Below the pieces are notes generated by a model. The model made no database searches, was not told the origin of the DNA, and saw nothing but the letters and a program-made list of their open reading frames with translations. From Chitinimonas sp. BJYL2 (GTDB lineage Bacteria; Pseudomonadota; Gammaproteobacteria; Burkholderiales; Chitinimonadaceae): DNA of 64,000 nucleotides. Location: NCBI RefSeq assembly GCF_027257935.1, contig NZ_JANZKW010000001.1, positions 744,001 to 808,000 on the forward strand, given 5' to 3'. Shown here one piece after another: positions 9,255-19,073 of the stretch. The first letter of the stretch is position 1; each line of letters starts with the position of its first letter. A program made the position numbers and the translations under genes.

Positions 9255-10181
9255 ATGAAACTGATTTTTGCCGGCACGCCGGAATTTGCGGCTACCGCAC
9301 TCAAGGCGCTGATTGCCGCCGGCCATGAAATCGTGATGGTGCTGAGCCAGCCGGATCGGCCGGCCGGCCGCGGCATGAAGCTGCTGGCCTCGCCGGTCAA
9401 GCAAGTGGCACTGGAACATGGCTTGCCCGTGTATCAGCCCGAGAAGTTGCGCACCGACGAACAGCAGGCGCCGCTGCGCGCGCTGGATGCCGATGTGATG
9501 GTGGTAGCGGCCTACGGCATCATCCTGCCGCAAGCGGTGCTCGATTTGCCGCGCCAGGGCTGCCTGAATATTCACGGCTCCCTGCTGCCCCGCTGGCGCG
9601 GTGCCGCACCGATCCAGCGCGCCATCGAGACCGGCGATAGCGAGACCGGCATTACCATCATGCAGATGGATGCCGGCCTCGATACCGGCGCGATGCTGTC
9701 GCTGCACCCGGTGGCGATCAGCGCCACCGACACCAGCCGCAGCCTGCACGACAAACTCGCCGAGGCCGGTGCGCAGGCCATCGTGGCTGCGCTGGCTGAC
9801 TTGCCGCGCCTGCAAGCCGGTGCCACACCCCAACCGGCCGAGGGCGTGACCTATGCCGAAAAGATCCGCAAGGATGAAGCGGCACTCGACTGGCAGCAGC
9901 CCGCCGACGTGCTGGCACGCCGCATCCGTGCTTTCGATCCGTTTCCCGGTTGCACCACCCGCCATGGCGAAGACACGATCAAATGCTGGTCAGCGCAGGC
10001 CGAGGCCGGTAGTGGCCAACCCGGCCAGATACTCGATATCAGCCCGGCCGGCGTACTCGTCGCCACAGGTTCGGGCGCGCTGCGCATCACCGAATTGCAG
10101 CGTGCGGGCGGCAAACGCCTGCCCGCCCGCGAATGGCTGGCCGGCAGCAAGCTGGCAGCAGGAGAGCTGCTGTGCTCCTGA
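9255..10181 (+). CDS. fmt: Methionyl-tRNA formyltransferase
   Basis: This 308-aa enzyme formylates initiator Met-tRNA using 10-formyltetrahydrofolate. The N-terminal catalytic fold begins [19 protein letters not shown] and carries the formyltransferase signature [17 protein letters not shown] with its catalytic Asn and His, and the conserved aspartate in [13 protein letters not shown]. The C-terminal tRNA-binding domain (about 205-300) begins at [10 protein letters not shown]. Its 3' end overlaps the start of rsmB, indicating translational coupling. Confidence 0.97.
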   Translation: MKLIFAGTPEFAATALKALIAAGHEIVMVLSQPDRPAGRGMKLLASPVKQVALEHGLPVYQPEKLRTDEQQAPLRALDADVMVVAAYGIILPQAVLDLPRQGCLNIHGSLLPRWRGAAPIQRAIETGDSETGITIMQMDAGLDTGAMLSLHPVAISATDTSRSLHDKLAEAGAQAIVAALADLPRLQAGATPQPAEGVTYAEKIRKDEAALDWQQPADVLARRIRAFDPFPGCTTRHGEDTIKCWSAQAEAGSGQPGQILDISPAGVLVATGSGALRITELQRAGGKRLPAREWLAGSKLAAGELLCS

Positions 10182-11446
10182 TCCAGCGCCTTGCCGCCGA
10201 AGCACTTGCTGCCGTGCGCGATGGCCGCAACCTCACCGAGGTATTGCAAGCCCAGCGACAGCGCCATGCCGATATGGATCCGCGCGATCGTGCCGCCATC
10301 ATCGATATCACCCATACCGCCTTGCGCCATCGTGGCGAACTCGACTTCGCGCTGCGCAAACTGGTCAGCAAACCCAGTAACGATGCGCGCATCCAGGATC
10401 TGCTGATGGTCGGCCTGTGCCAGCTCGCCTACACTCGCGCCGCGCCCTATGCAGTGGTGGATCACGCCGTGAAACTGGCCATCCAGTTCAACCCCGGCGC
10501 CAAGGGCTTCGTGAATGCGGTGCTGCGCAACTTCCAGCGCCAGCAGGCCAGCTTGCTGGCAGAAGCGCGCCGCGACGAAAGCGCACGCTGGAACCACCCG
10601 GCGTGGTGGCAGGCCGCGATGCGCAATGCCTATCCGGCCAACTGGCAAAACGTACTGGACGCCAACAATACCCATCCGCCGATGAGCCTGCGCGTCAATA
10701 CCCGCAAACTGACGCGTGATGCTTATCTGGCGCAGCTCGACGCTGCCGGCATCCGCGGCGCGGCTGAAGACAGCGTCGGTATCCGCCTGGAACAGGCCGT
10801 ACCGGTTGATCGCCTGCCCGGCTTCTTTGAGGGCCTGTGCTCGGTACAGGACCTTGGCGCCCAATGGGCTGCGCCGCTGCTTGATGTGCGCGACGGCATG
10901 CGCGTACTGGATGCCTGCTGCGCCCCCGGTGGCAAGACCGGCCACCTGCTGGAGATGGCCGATATCGACCTGACCGCACTGGATGTGGACGCCAGCCGCC
11001 TGACCCGCGTGCAGGACAATCTGGACCGCCTGGGCTTGCGCGCCAATCTGCGCGCCGCCGATGCGGCCCATCCCGCCAGCTGGTGGGATGGGCCGGCGTT
11101 TGATCGCATCCTCGCCGATGTGCCGTGCTCGGCCACCGGCGTGGCACGGCGCCATCCCGACATCAAGTGGCTGCGCCGTCCCGAGGATTTCGCGCAATTT
11201 GCCACGCAACAGGCCACCATGCTGGATGCCTTGTGGGGTTGCCTGAAACCGGGTGGTACACTGCTTTACGCTACTTGCTCGGTGTTTCCGCAAGAAAACC
11301 AGCAACAGGTCGCCGGCTTCCTGCAGCGCCAGTCCGACGCCCGACTTCAACCCCTGCCCGATGCCTTGCCCCCAAGCGGCCAACTGCTGCCCAACGACCG
11401 CCACGATGGTTTTTATTACGCGCTGCTTGCCAAGACTCTGCCTTAG
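10172..11446 (+). CDS. rsmB: 16S rRNA (cytosine-967-C5)-methyltransferase RsmB
   Basis: This protein makes m5C967 in 16S rRNA. I choose the GTG at 10172 (424 aa): GGAGAG lies 5 nt upstream and the protein then starts [15 protein letters not shown] as in the family; an open extension to 10133 is less likely. An N-terminal NusB-like RNA-binding domain covers about 1-135. The methyltransferase domain follows, with the SAM-binding block [35 protein letters not shown] and the catalytic cysteine in [11 protein letters not shown]. It overlaps fmt by 10 bp and the DUF4390 gene by 41 bp. Confidence 0.95.
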   Translation: MLLIQRLAAEALAAVRDGRNLTEVLQAQRQRHADMDPRDRAAIIDITHTALRHRGELDFALRKLVSKPSNDARIQDLLMVGLCQLAYTRAAPYAVVDHAVKLAIQFNPGAKGFVNAVLRNFQRQQASLLAEARRDESARWNHPAWWQAAMRNAYPANWQNVLDANNTHPPMSLRVNTRKLTRDAYLAQLDAAGIRGAAEDSVGIRLEQAVPVDRLPGFFEGLCSVQDLGAQWAAPLLDVRDGMRVLDACCAPGGKTGHLLEMADIDLTALDVDASRLTRVQDNLDRLGLRANLRAADAAHPASWWDGPAFDRILADVPCSATGVARRHPDIKWLRRPEDFAQFATQQATMLDALWGCLKPGGTLLYATCSVFPQENQQQVAGFLQRQSDARLQPLPDALPPSGQLLPNDRHDGFYYALLAKTLP

Positions 11447-11999
11447 CCTCGTGCTGATGGTAGGGCTTTGCCTGCCCGCGCTGGCTGGGGGCATCCAGCT
11501 CGAAGAAGTGGCCGGCATTGAGAACGAGGGTCGGCTCAGTATCGATGCCCGCTTCATCGTCGAACTCGATACGGTTCACGAGTCGGCCCTTGTCGCCGGC
11601 GTGCCCCTGACCTTCGTCGTCGAATTCACTCTGACCCGCCCTCGCTGGTACTGGGCCTGGCGTCGCATGGCAGACTGGTTCGATCCCACCGCGCGCACCG
11701 AATACCGTCTTTCCTACCATCCGCTGACCCGCAACTACCGTGTCAGCGTGGGCAGCCTGTATCGCAGCTACGAAACCCTGGGCGAAGCCATACGCAGCCT
11801 GGGTGTCGTCCGTGACTGGCAGGTGGCCGAGCGCGGCTCCGTGACGCGCAAGCTCGATAGCCGCTTTGCCGGGGAAATCAGCATGCGTCTTGATACCAGC
11901 CAGTTACCACGACCTTTGCAATTGAGCATGCTGGGCGAACCCGACTGGAAGCTGCAATCCACCCTTACCCCGGTTGAGTTCTTTGGAGAGAGCAAGTGA
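11406..11999 (+). CDS. DUF4390 family exported protein
   Basis: The 197-aa product starts at the ATG at 11406 inside the end of rsmB, giving a clear signal peptide ([20 protein letters not shown], cleavage near ALAG). The mature part is beta-rich and includes LTFVVEFTLTRPRWYWAWRR, the kind of sequence seen in DUF4390 proteins found between rsmB and ntrY in betaproteobacteria. No enzymatic motif is visible and its function is unknown. Its stop overlaps the ntrY GTG by 4 bp, so the two are translationally coupled; a role in envelope sensing with NtrY is an inference from that context. Confidence 0.85.
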   Translation: MVFITRCLPRLCLSLVLMVGLCLPALAGGIQLEEVAGIENEGRLSIDARFIVELDTVHESALVAGVPLTFVVEFTLTRPRWYWAWRRMADWFDPTARTEYRLSYHPLTRNYRVSVGSLYRSYETLGEAIRSLGVVRDWQVAERGSVTRKLDSRFAGEISMRLDTSQLPRPLQLSMLGEPDWKLQSTLTPVEFFGESK

Positions 12000-14200
12000 G
12001 CGCGATGCGCAACATGCTGATCCTGATCGGCTCGCTGGCTGCGATCCTGCTGTTCCTGCTGGCTACCGCCAGCGGTAACTCCACCGTGTTCGGCGCCTAC
12101 TACGACTGGCTGCTGGGCCTGAACCTGCTGATGGCCGCGGGTTTGGTCGCCCTGGTCATCACTCGGCTGCTCAAGCTGCGCCAGCAGGTCAAGGCGCGCC
12201 AGTTCGGCTCGCGGCTGGCCTGGCGTCTGACGCTGATGTTCGCACTGGTGGCCGTGCTGCCCGGCGCACTCGTCTACACGCTGTCGGTACAGTTCCTCAC
12301 CAAATCGATCGAGACCTGGTTCGATGTGCGGGTCGATAACGCCCTGGATAGCGGCCTGAATCTTGGCGCTCAGGCACTCGACAGCTCGCTGGATGACCTG
12401 ATGCAGAAAGCACGGGTCATGGCAGGCGAGCTGGCGGGCGAATTCAATGCCGAGGCGCGCAGCCATCTGGGCCGCCTGCGCGAAACCGCCAATGTGCAGG
12501 AGGCCAGCCTGTTTGATGGTCGCGGCATGGTGATCGCCCACGATGGCAACGAAATGGCCAACCCGGTACCCCTCGTACCCGAGCGCAAGGTGCTCAAGCA
12601 GGTTACGGCGCAGATTCCCTACCGCGTACTGGAAGTCATGCCCAGCTATGGCTTGAGCCTGCGCGTTGTCGTGCCAGTGAATCAGGATTATCAGGATTAC
12701 ACCCGCTTTGATGGCGGTACCCGTGCCCTGCAGCTGATCCAGCCGGTGCCCAAACAGCTGGCGGACGACTTCGAAAAGGTCGAGGACATGCGCAGCCAGT
12801 ACAAGGCACTGTCCCTGCAACGTGGTGGCCTCAAGATCATTTACGGGCTGACGCTGACGCTCGCGCTGCTGATGGCCCTGCTGGCCGCCGTGGTGCTGGG
12901 GCTTTACCTCTCCGAAAAGCTCGCCGCCCCCCTCACTGTGCTGGCTGCCGGCACCCGCGCCGTGGCGCAAGGCGATTACTCGCAGGTGCAGCCCGTCGTG
13001 AGCCAGGACGAGCTCGGCACACTCACCCACAGCTTCAACCGGATGACCCGGCAGCTTTCGGATGCGCGCCAGCAGCTAGAAGTGCGTCAACAGGAAACCG
13101 CCGCCGCCAAGGCCTATCTCGAAACCGTGCTCGGCAGCCTCACTGCCGGCGTGCTGACCTTTGATGCCAACTGGCGCCTGCGTGCAGCCAATCTCAGCGC
13201 GACGCAGATCCTGCACGCCGACATCAAGCGGCTCGACGTGCTCAAGCTGGATGAATGGCTGGAAGACTTCCCGCATCTGGCCGGCTTTGCCGGCGGCGTG
13301 CGCGACGCCTTCGTGAGCACGCCGGATGACTGGCAGCGCCAACTCGAAATCGCCTTCGATGGCGGCACCCGCCAACTGCTGGTCCACGGCGCGCGGCTGC
13401 GCCTGTCGGATGAAGAGAACAGCACCGGCGCCGTGGTGGTGTTTGACGACGTGACCGATCTGCTGCGCGTCCAGCGCGATGCCGCCTGGGGTGAGGTCGC
13501 CAAGCGGCTGGCGCATGAAATCCGCAATCCGCTCACCCCCATCCAGCTCGCTGCAGAACGTCTCGAACACAAACTCGCCGACAAGCTGGACGATACGGAC
13601 CGTGAAGTGCTGGCGCGCTCCACCAGCACCATCGTGGCCCAAGTGGGCGCGCTTAAGCGCATGGTCGACGAATTCCGTGAATATGCCCGCCAGCCCTCGG
13701 CGCAGTTCGAACTCGTGGATGTGGGCCGCCTGCTAGACGAGGTACTGGTGCTCTATGAAAACGCCCCGATAGAGCGTGAACACAAGGGCGAAGGCAGCCT
13801 CGAAGTAATGGCAGATCGCACCCGTTTACGTCAGGTTGCGCACAACCTGCTCAAGAATGCACAAGAGGCAATCGGCGAGGACATGTTCGGACGCATACGC
13901 CTGCGTACCGAAATCCGCGAGAAAGCGGTACGATTGTCGGTAGAAGACAACGGTCCGGGCTTTGATGAGGCGATTTTGCAACGGGTTTTCGAGCCTTATG
14001 CAACGACCAAGCAGAAAGGCACGGGTCTGGGTCTCGCCGTGGTGAAGAAAATCATCGACGAACACCACGGCCAGATTGTTGCGTACAACCTCGATCCACA
14101 TGGGGCGTGCGTGCGGATCGATCTACCGTTAGCCAACCTGGCTGCGGCCAAGGCGTCGCCAGCTGGCGAAACCGAGCAAGGGGAGAAGTCGAGTGGGTAG
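11996..14200 (+). CDS. ntrY: NtrY-type sensor histidine kinase
   Basis: This 734-aa membrane kinase starts at a GTG overlapping the preceding stop. Hydrophobic segments lie at about residues 7-27, 38-58 and 80-103, then a periplasmic loop to about 280 and a further membrane span at about 285-305. A HAMP region (about 305-360) and a PAS-like domain (370-490) precede the HisKA box with phosphoacceptor H507 in RLAHEIRNPLTPIQLA. The ATPase N, G1 and G2 boxes are intact (NLLKNAQEAI, DNGPGFDEA, GTGLGLAVVKKI). It should phosphorylate the overlapping NtrX; the ligand is unknown, although relatives respond to nitrogen or redox state. Confidence 0.93.
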   Translation: MSAMRNMLILIGSLAAILLFLLATASGNSTVFGAYYDWLLGLNLLMAAGLVALVITRLLKLRQQVKARQFGSRLAWRLTLMFALVAVLPGALVYTLSVQFLTKSIETWFDVRVDNALDSGLNLGAQALDSSLDDLMQKARVMAGELAGEFNAEARSHLGRLRETANVQEASLFDGRGMVIAHDGNEMANPVPLVPERKVLKQVTAQIPYRVLEVMPSYGLSLRVVVPVNQDYQDYTRFDGGTRALQLIQPVPKQLADDFEKVEDMRSQYKALSLQRGGLKIIYGLTLTLALLMALLAAVVLGLYLSEKLAAPLTVLAAGTRAVAQGDYSQVQPVVSQDELGTLTHSFNRMTRQLSDARQQLEVRQQETAAAKAYLETVLGSLTAGVLTFDANWRLRAANLSATQILHADIKRLDVLKLDEWLEDFPHLAGFAGGVRDAFVSTPDDWQRQLEIAFDGGTRQLLVHGARLRLSDEENSTGAVVVFDDVTDLLRVQRDAAWGEVAKRLAHEIRNPLTPIQLAAERLEHKLADKLDDTDREVLARSTSTIVAQVGALKRMVDEFREYARQPSAQFELVDVGRLLDEVLVLYENAPIEREHKGEGSLEVMADRTRLRQVAHNLLKNAQEAIGEDMFGRIRLRTEIREKAVRLSVEDNGPGFDEAILQRVFEPYATTKQKGTGLGLAVVKKIIDEHHGQIVAYNLDPHGACVRIDLPLANLAAAKASPAGETEQGEKSSG

Positions 14201-15467
14201 TAACGATATCCTGATCGTGGATGATGAAATCGGCATCCGCGAATTGCTGTCGGAAATCCTTCAAGACGAAGGTTACCGTGTGGTGGTCGCCGAAAATGCG
14301 GCCCAAGCGCGTCTATTGCGCAATCAGGGCCGACCGGCGCTGGTGCTGCTGGACATCTGGATGCCTGATACCGACGGGGTCACGCTGCTCAAGGAATGGG
14401 GCAGCAATGGTCAGCTGACCATGCCGGTGGTGATGATGTCGGGACATGCGACGATAGACACGGCGGTAGAAGCCACCCGCATCGGTGCCTTCGACTTCCT
14501 CGAAAAGCCCATCGGCCTGCAAAAGCTGCTGGCCACCGTCAAGCGGGCACTCAAGCACGGTGAAGTCCAACCCAAGGTGGCCGAGAATTCGCTCGCGGCA
14601 CTGGGTAAAAGCCCGCTGATCCTGATCCTCAAGAAGCAGCTCGATCAGGCCCAGAGCCTGTCGTTCCCGCTGCTGCTGACCGGCGAACCCGGCAGCGGCT
14701 TCGTGGCCTGTGCGCGCTACCTGACCCGGCCCACCGCCGCGTTCATCGCACCGGACAGCCAGGATGCGATTGTCGAGTCCGGCCCCGATCTGGTCACCAA
14801 GGCCGCCAATGGCACCTTGTTCCTGCGCGATATCGGCCACTATGAGCGCAAGGCACAGAATGCCCTGGTGGGCTTGTTGCCCAAGCTCGACAAACACAAT
14901 GTCCGCCTGATCTGCGCCACCAGCCGTAGCCTGCCGGAACTGATCGACCGTTTCGACCCGGCACTGTTCACCTATCTGTCGCAGCTGGTGGTGCCGCTGC
15001 CGGCGCTGCGCGAGCACCGCGACGATATCCCCGAACTGGCCGAACACATCCTCGCCAGCGTGGTGGAATCGAACAAGATCGGCCCGCGTCGCTTCACCTC
15101 GTCGGCCCTCAATGCGCTGCGACAGCACGATTGGCCCGGCAACCACGAGCAGTTGCACAATATCGCCAAGAGCCTCGCACTGACTTCCACCGAGACCGAG
15201 ATCGATGCTGCACCGGTCAGCCGCGTGCTGGCCCAGTTCTCGCCACCGCGCGCGCAGATGGTGGCCATGAGCGGTCCGCAGTTCAATTTCGACCAGCCGT
15301 TGCGCGAAGCCCGCGATGAATTCGAGCGCGCCTATTTCGACCACCATATCGGCCTCGAGGGCGGCAATATGAGCCGCGTAGCCGATAAAGTGGGGCTGGA
15401 ACGCACGCACCTGTACCGCAAGCTCAAGCAACTGGGTGTGCAGGTGATCAAACGGCCTCGCAGCTAG
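14193..15467 (+). CDS. ntrX: NtrX-like response regulator with degenerate sigma-54 activation domain
   Basis: This 424-aa regulator overlaps ntrY by 8 bp (GTG start). The receiver domain (about 4-120) is intact, with D10/D11, phosphoacceptor D54 in LLDIWMPDTDG and the conserved lysine in FLEKP. The AAA+ region (about 135-320) is eroded: the Walker A reads GEPGSGFV instead of GExGxGKE, the GAFTGA loop region is missing, and Walker B reads GTLFLRDIG instead of GTLFLDEIG. The C-terminal Fis-type helix-turn-helix (about 385-420, MSRVADKVGLERTHLYRKLK) looks normal. It should bind DNA under NtrY control but probably cannot hydrolyse ATP or open sigma-54 promoters. Confidence 0.92.
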   Translation: MGSNDILIVDDEIGIRELLSEILQDEGYRVVVAENAAQARLLRNQGRPALVLLDIWMPDTDGVTLLKEWGSNGQLTMPVVMMSGHATIDTAVEATRIGAFDFLEKPIGLQKLLATVKRALKHGEVQPKVAENSLAALGKSPLILILKKQLDQAQSLSFPLLLTGEPGSGFVACARYLTRPTAAFIAPDSQDAIVESGPDLVTKAANGTLFLRDIGHYERKAQNALVGLLPKLDKHNVRLICATSRSLPELIDRFDPALFTYLSQLVVPLPALREHRDDIPELAEHILASVVESNKIGPRRFTSSALNALRQHDWPGNHEQLHNIAKSLALTSTETEIDAAPVSRVLAQFSPPRAQMVAMSGPQFNFDQPLREARDEFERAYFDHHIGLEGGNMSRVADKVGLERTHLYRKLKQLGVQVIKRPRS

Positions 15468-15486
15468 TCTCTGCCGCAACAGCCAG

Positions 15487-15525
15487 CAGCAAAAAGCCCG
15501 CCCTCAACCGGCGGGCTTTTTGCTG
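15487..15525. terminator. Bidirectional intrinsic terminator between ntrX and speD
   Basis: Perfect 16-bp arms at 15487-15502 and 15510-15525 enclose a 7-nt loop. The arms carry a GCCCGCC/GGCGGGC core flanked by A5 and T5 runs, so transcripts in either direction end in a U-tract. It separates the convergent ntr and polyamine operons. Confidence 0.9.
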
Positions 15526-15542
15526 TGCTTGTCATCCACTGC

Positions 15543-15917
15543 TTAGCCGGGGTTGCCGCGATAGAGCCGGCTGATCTGCTGCCGGGCGGGGCACAATGCA
15601 CGCACCAAGGCGGCCAGCAACTGTTCGGCCCGTGCCGAATTGTCGGCGCCGAAATTGCACACATACACATCCAGGGTCACCCCGGCACGTTCAGGCCAAG
15701 TGTGGATGGCCAGATGCGATTCGGCCAGCAGCACGACACCGGTCATGCCGCCAGGGCCGGCGGGGCTGGCAGGGAACGGGTGCCAGCATTCGGCCACGGC
15801 CGTCAGCCCGACTGCGGCGACCTGCCCACGGCAGAGTGCGGCCAGCGCGGGCTGGTCGGTGAGCAGCGCGGTGGCCGCACAGTCGTACAGATCGGCAGTC
15901 AGGTGCAGCCCGTTCAT
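15543..15917 (-). CDS. speD: S-adenosylmethionine decarboxylase proenzyme
   Basis: This 124-aa protein is the short prokaryotic pyruvoyl enzyme that makes decarboxylated SAM, the aminopropyl donor for spermidine. Self-cleavage is expected before S67 in LLAESHLAIHTWPE, with H68 next to it. The downstream catalytic cysteine is C87 in DVYVCNFG. It is the last gene of a seven-gene minus-strand operon, its ATG overlapping the upstream stop by 4 bp. The spermidine synthase homologue two genes upstream would use its product. Confidence 0.95.
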   Translation of the reverse strand: MNGLHLTADLYDCAATALLTDQPALAALCRGQVAAVGLTAVAECWHPFPASPAGPGGMTGVVLLAESHLAIHTWPERAGVTLDVYVCNFGADNSARAEQLLAALVRALCPARQQISRLYRGNPG

Positions 15918-17515
15918 GCAGTCTTCCAGTCTTTGCCCAGCAGCCAGCGTGCGGCCCGCACGCCCCAGTAGTGGGCTTCCTCGGCCAGCGAAAAGCCGCT
16001 GAGGTCGCTATGCGCCAGCATCACGCGGCCGGCGGGTTCGCGCAAGCGGTCCAGATGGCCGCCCAGCAAACCCGGTAGCGGCCGCGCCATCGCATGACCC
16101 CAGCGCCAGATGTCGACTTGCTTGACCAGTCTGGGCAGATCGGGGTGCGCGCGCGACAGTTCGGCCAGTACGCCTTGCACCCAGTGTTCACGCGGTGCGT
16201 CCCGCAAGGCACGGCGGGCAGCTGCCGGCGCCAGCTCGCTGAGTGGTCGGTAGTAGGTCAGCACCGCTTCTCGCTGATGCAGCGCCAGCGACTGCTGATT
16301 GGCCAGCACATAGCCCAGACCCTGCGCGTCGTATAGCACATTGTCCCAGCTCAGCGGCGCACCACCGCGGTGTTCGGGCTGGTCGGCCAGCGTGATGTTG
16401 GCCACCAGCCAGGGGGCATAGCTGAGCTGGCGAGCACCCGCTTGCCAAGCGGCGGGGATGCCGGCCCAGACATGCGGCAGGAAGCCCAGCGGGGCGGCCC
16501 AGACCAGGCGCTCAGCTCGGTAACGCACGCTGCGTTGCTCGGCAGCCAGCCAGACATCGGCGGTCACGCCACGGACATCGGATTCGATGCGCCAGACCAT
16601 CGCGCCGGTCTGTACAGCCGGGCACGCGCGGGCGGCCATGCGGCGAGTCAGCCAGGCATTGCCTTCGGGCCAGGTCAGCACGGTGTCGGATTCGGCATTG
16701 GCTGCCTGGCCGCGACGGCCCGCAAAGTAGTGGATGCCGGCCCAGGCGGAGGTGTCGCGGTAGTCGGTGCCGTAGTCGTCACGGCAGCCGTAGTTGACCC
16801 ACCAGTGCAGGCTATCGGCATCGAACCCTTGCTGGCGCAGCCAGTCGTGCATGCTCAGGCGATCGAGTTGCGCTGCCTCGCTAGCCGCGCCGCGCGCACT
16901 GGGTACGGCGAACACGGGGCGGCCATCTCGCCCCAAGCCTGCCTTCAACTCGGCCATGCGGGCGATGAATGCCTGTTGCTGCTGTCTATCCTTGGCGCTG
17001 ATGCCGAACTGCGGCAGCAGGCCATCTTGCCATTGGCCGTTCAGATACAGCCGCTCCTGCGGCGCAAAGCAAAGTGCGCGCTCGTCGTATTCGGGCGCCA
17101 GCGCCGTCGGGTCGCCGCGCAGCACGCCGAACTCGGCCAGCATGGTACGCAGCTCGGTTGCTTCGGGTCCGGGCAGGGGCAGGTAGTGGGCACCCCAGGG
17201 ATAGGCCGATACGGCATTGCGGCCGGCACGGGCGTTGCCGCCGGTCTCGGCTTCGAGTTCGAGCAGGGCAAAGTCCTGCATGCCGGCACGCGCCAGCCAC
17301 CAGCCGCAGGCCAGCCCGGCCATACCGCCGCCAACGATGAGCGCATCGACCTTGCGGGTTTCGCTCGCAGCCGGGAAGCCGCCGCCGTCACGCAGGCGGT
17401 GGCCCAGATGCTGCGACGGCCCCAGCAGCTCGCCCGGTGGCAACACGGGCGGGCTCTTGCGCGTGCAGCCCAGCAGACCCAGCGCACTGGCGGCCAGGAA
17501 ATCCCGTCGCTTCAT
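15914..17515 (-). CDS. Exported FAD-dependent amine oxidase-like protein
   Basis: I choose the ATG at 17515 (533 aa), which overlaps the upstream stop by 4 bp; the open extension to 17533 adds only six residues. The N-terminus MKRRDFLAASALGLLGC combines a twin-arginine motif with a lipobox ending in Cys, so the protein may be folded with FAD, exported by Tat and lipid-anchored. The Rossmann FAD site is VDALIVGGGMAGLACGWWL (about 56-74), followed by LLELEAETGGNARAGRN as in flavin amine oxidases. Context (speD and a spermidine synthase homologue on either side) suggests a polyamine or related amine substrate, but that is inference. Confidence 0.82.
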   Translation of the reverse strand: MKRRDFLAASALGLLGCTRKSPPVLPPGELLGPSQHLGHRLRDGGGFPAASETRKVDALIVGGGMAGLACGWWLARAGMQDFALLELEAETGGNARAGRNAVSAYPWGAHYLPLPGPEATELRTMLAEFGVLRGDPTALAPEYDERALCFAPQERLYLNGQWQDGLLPQFGISAKDRQQQQAFIARMAELKAGLGRDGRPVFAVPSARGAASEAAQLDRLSMHDWLRQQGFDADSLHWWVNYGCRDDYGTDYRDTSAWAGIHYFAGRRGQAANAESDTVLTWPEGNAWLTRRMAARACPAVQTGAMVWRIESDVRGVTADVWLAAEQRSVRYRAERLVWAAPLGFLPHVWAGIPAAWQAGARQLSYAPWLVANITLADQPEHRGGAPLSWDNVLYDAQGLGYVLANQQSLALHQREAVLTYYRPLSELAPAAARRALRDAPREHWVQGVLAELSRAHPDLPRLVKQVDIWRWGHAMARPLPGLLGGHLDRLREPAGRVMLAHSDLSGFSLAEEAHYWGVRAARWLLGKDWKTA

Positions 17516-19011
17516 CGCACGACCTGCTTCCACTCCTGCTCGAACAGCCGCACCAGCAACTGGTTATCGAGCCGGTTCACCTCCGCAGGCAGCTCGGCCA
17601 TATCGGGCGGGAACTGGAACAAGGGCGGCACGCTCGCTGGCGTGAGGAAACGCAGACCATCCGGCAGTCTTGCCGGCGGGATATAGGACTCACGACCGGC
17701 AAGGATGTAACCCCACTCGCCAAAGCTGGGTACGAGTGCGTGGTAAGGCTGGGTCTGCAAACCCACGGCCTGCACGGTTTTCACCACCGTCCAGTAAGAC
17801 TGGCGCGCATACATGGGCGAGGTGGACTGGATCACGAGCCGGCCACGTGCGCTGAGTGCACGCTCCAGCAGGCGGTAGAAGGTGTTGGTGTAGAGCTTGC
17901 CGACGGCGTAATTGGTGGGGTCAGGGAAGTCGACGACGATGAAGTCGTACGCATCCTGCTGCTGCTCCAGCCACTGGAAAGCATCGCCACGGATGATCCT
18001 GACTTTGGGATGACTAAGCGCATTGCCATTGAGTTCGCGCAGTACCGGATGGTTACGGAACAGCTCGGGCATGGCCGGGTCCAGTTCCACCAGCGTCACC
18101 GATTCGACTTGTGGGTAGCGCAGCACCTCGCGCACCGCGAAGCCGTCGCCGCCGCCCAGCACCAGCACCCGTTTGGCCCAGGGCACACTGGCCAGGCCCG
18201 GATGCACCAGTGCTTCGTGGTAGCGGTACTCGTCCCGCGAACTGAGCTGCAGATTGCCGTTGAGGAACAGGCGCACATCATTGCGCCAGCGCGTCACTAC
18301 AATGCGCTGATACGGGGTGGATTCGGCAAAGATGATGCGGTCTTCATAAAGCGCATCCTCGGCAAAGCCCGAAATGCGCTCTGCGCCGGCAAAGCCGGCC
18401 AGCACCAGCGCCAAGGCCACCAAGCCCTGCGCCCACAAGGCCGTGCGGCCGCGCAGTTCATGCCGGAACAGGTGAGTGGTGTAGAGGGCAATCGCGATAT
18501 TGAGCACCCCGAACAGCAAGGCGGTGCGCACCATGCCCAACTGTGGCGCCAGCCAGAGCGGGAATAGCAGCGACACGGCCAGCGCGCCCAGGTAATCGAC
18601 ACTGAGCACCTTGGAGACCAGATCCTTGAATTCAAGACGGCGCTCCAGAAGGCGCATGACCAGCGGAATCTCCAGGCCCACCAGCGTGCCGATCACGAAG
18701 ACCAGCAGATACAGCAGGAACAGGAAGGGCCCGCTGAGCCAGGTGAACGCATAGAACAGCATGGCGGCCGAAAAGCCGCCCAGCACCCCCACCGCCAGTT
18801 CGATCCGGATAAAGCTGCCGATCAAATCGCGCTGCACAAAGCGCGATAGCCACGAGCCCACACCCATGGCAAACAGGTAAACCCCGATGACGGTGGAAAA
18901 CTGGGTGACCGAATCGCCGACCAGATAGCTCGACAGCGCCGCCGCCACCAGCTCGTAAGCCAGACCACAGGCGGCAACAACAAACACGGAAAACAGCAAG
19001 GCGTGGGGCAT
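17512..19011 (-). CDS. Membrane-anchored spermidine synthase-like protein
   Basis: This 499-aa protein begins MPHALLFSVFVVAAC at 19011; upstream in-frame starts to 19047 lack the conserved hydrophobic beginning. The first 200 residues form about six to seven membrane segments. The cytoplasmic second half is a spermidine synthase fold with the dcSAM-binding block VLVLGGGDGFAVREVLRY (near residue 280), a conserved acidic VELDPAM, and DFPDPTNYAVGKLYTNTFY. It resembles polyamine aminopropyltransferases fused to a transporter-like membrane domain. With the neighbouring SpeD it could make spermidine at the membrane; whether putrescine or another amine is the acceptor is unknown. Confidence 0.88.
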   Translation of the reverse strand: MPHALLFSVFVVAACGLAYELVAAALSSYLVGDSVTQFSTVIGVYLFAMGVGSWLSRFVQRDLIGSFIRIELAVGVLGGFSAAMLFYAFTWLSGPFLFLLYLLVFVIGTLVGLEIPLVMRLLERRLEFKDLVSKVLSVDYLGALAVSLLFPLWLAPQLGMVRTALLFGVLNIAIALYTTHLFRHELRGRTALWAQGLVALALVLAGFAGAERISGFAEDALYEDRIIFAESTPYQRIVVTRWRNDVRLFLNGNLQLSSRDEYRYHEALVHPGLASVPWAKRVLVLGGGDGFAVREVLRYPQVESVTLVELDPAMPELFRNHPVLRELNGNALSHPKVRIIRGDAFQWLEQQQDAYDFIVVDFPDPTNYAVGKLYTNTFYRLLERALSARGRLVIQSTSPMYARQSYWTVVKTVQAVGLQTQPYHALVPSFGEWGYILAGRESYIPPARLPDGLRFLTPASVPPLFQFPPDMAELPAEVNRLDNQLLVRLFEQEWKQVVR

Positions 19012-19073
19012 GGGGAAACCGGGAAAGGACAGGCTCGGTGGCGGCAAGTACCGCGCAGGGCGGGTGAGACGGC

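Noticed and set aside
19012-19047. Upstream start for the spermidine synthase homologue
   Set aside because: The extra 12 residues are polar and Pro-rich, lack a good ribosome site and would precede the first membrane segment unnaturally. The position cannot be fully excluded.
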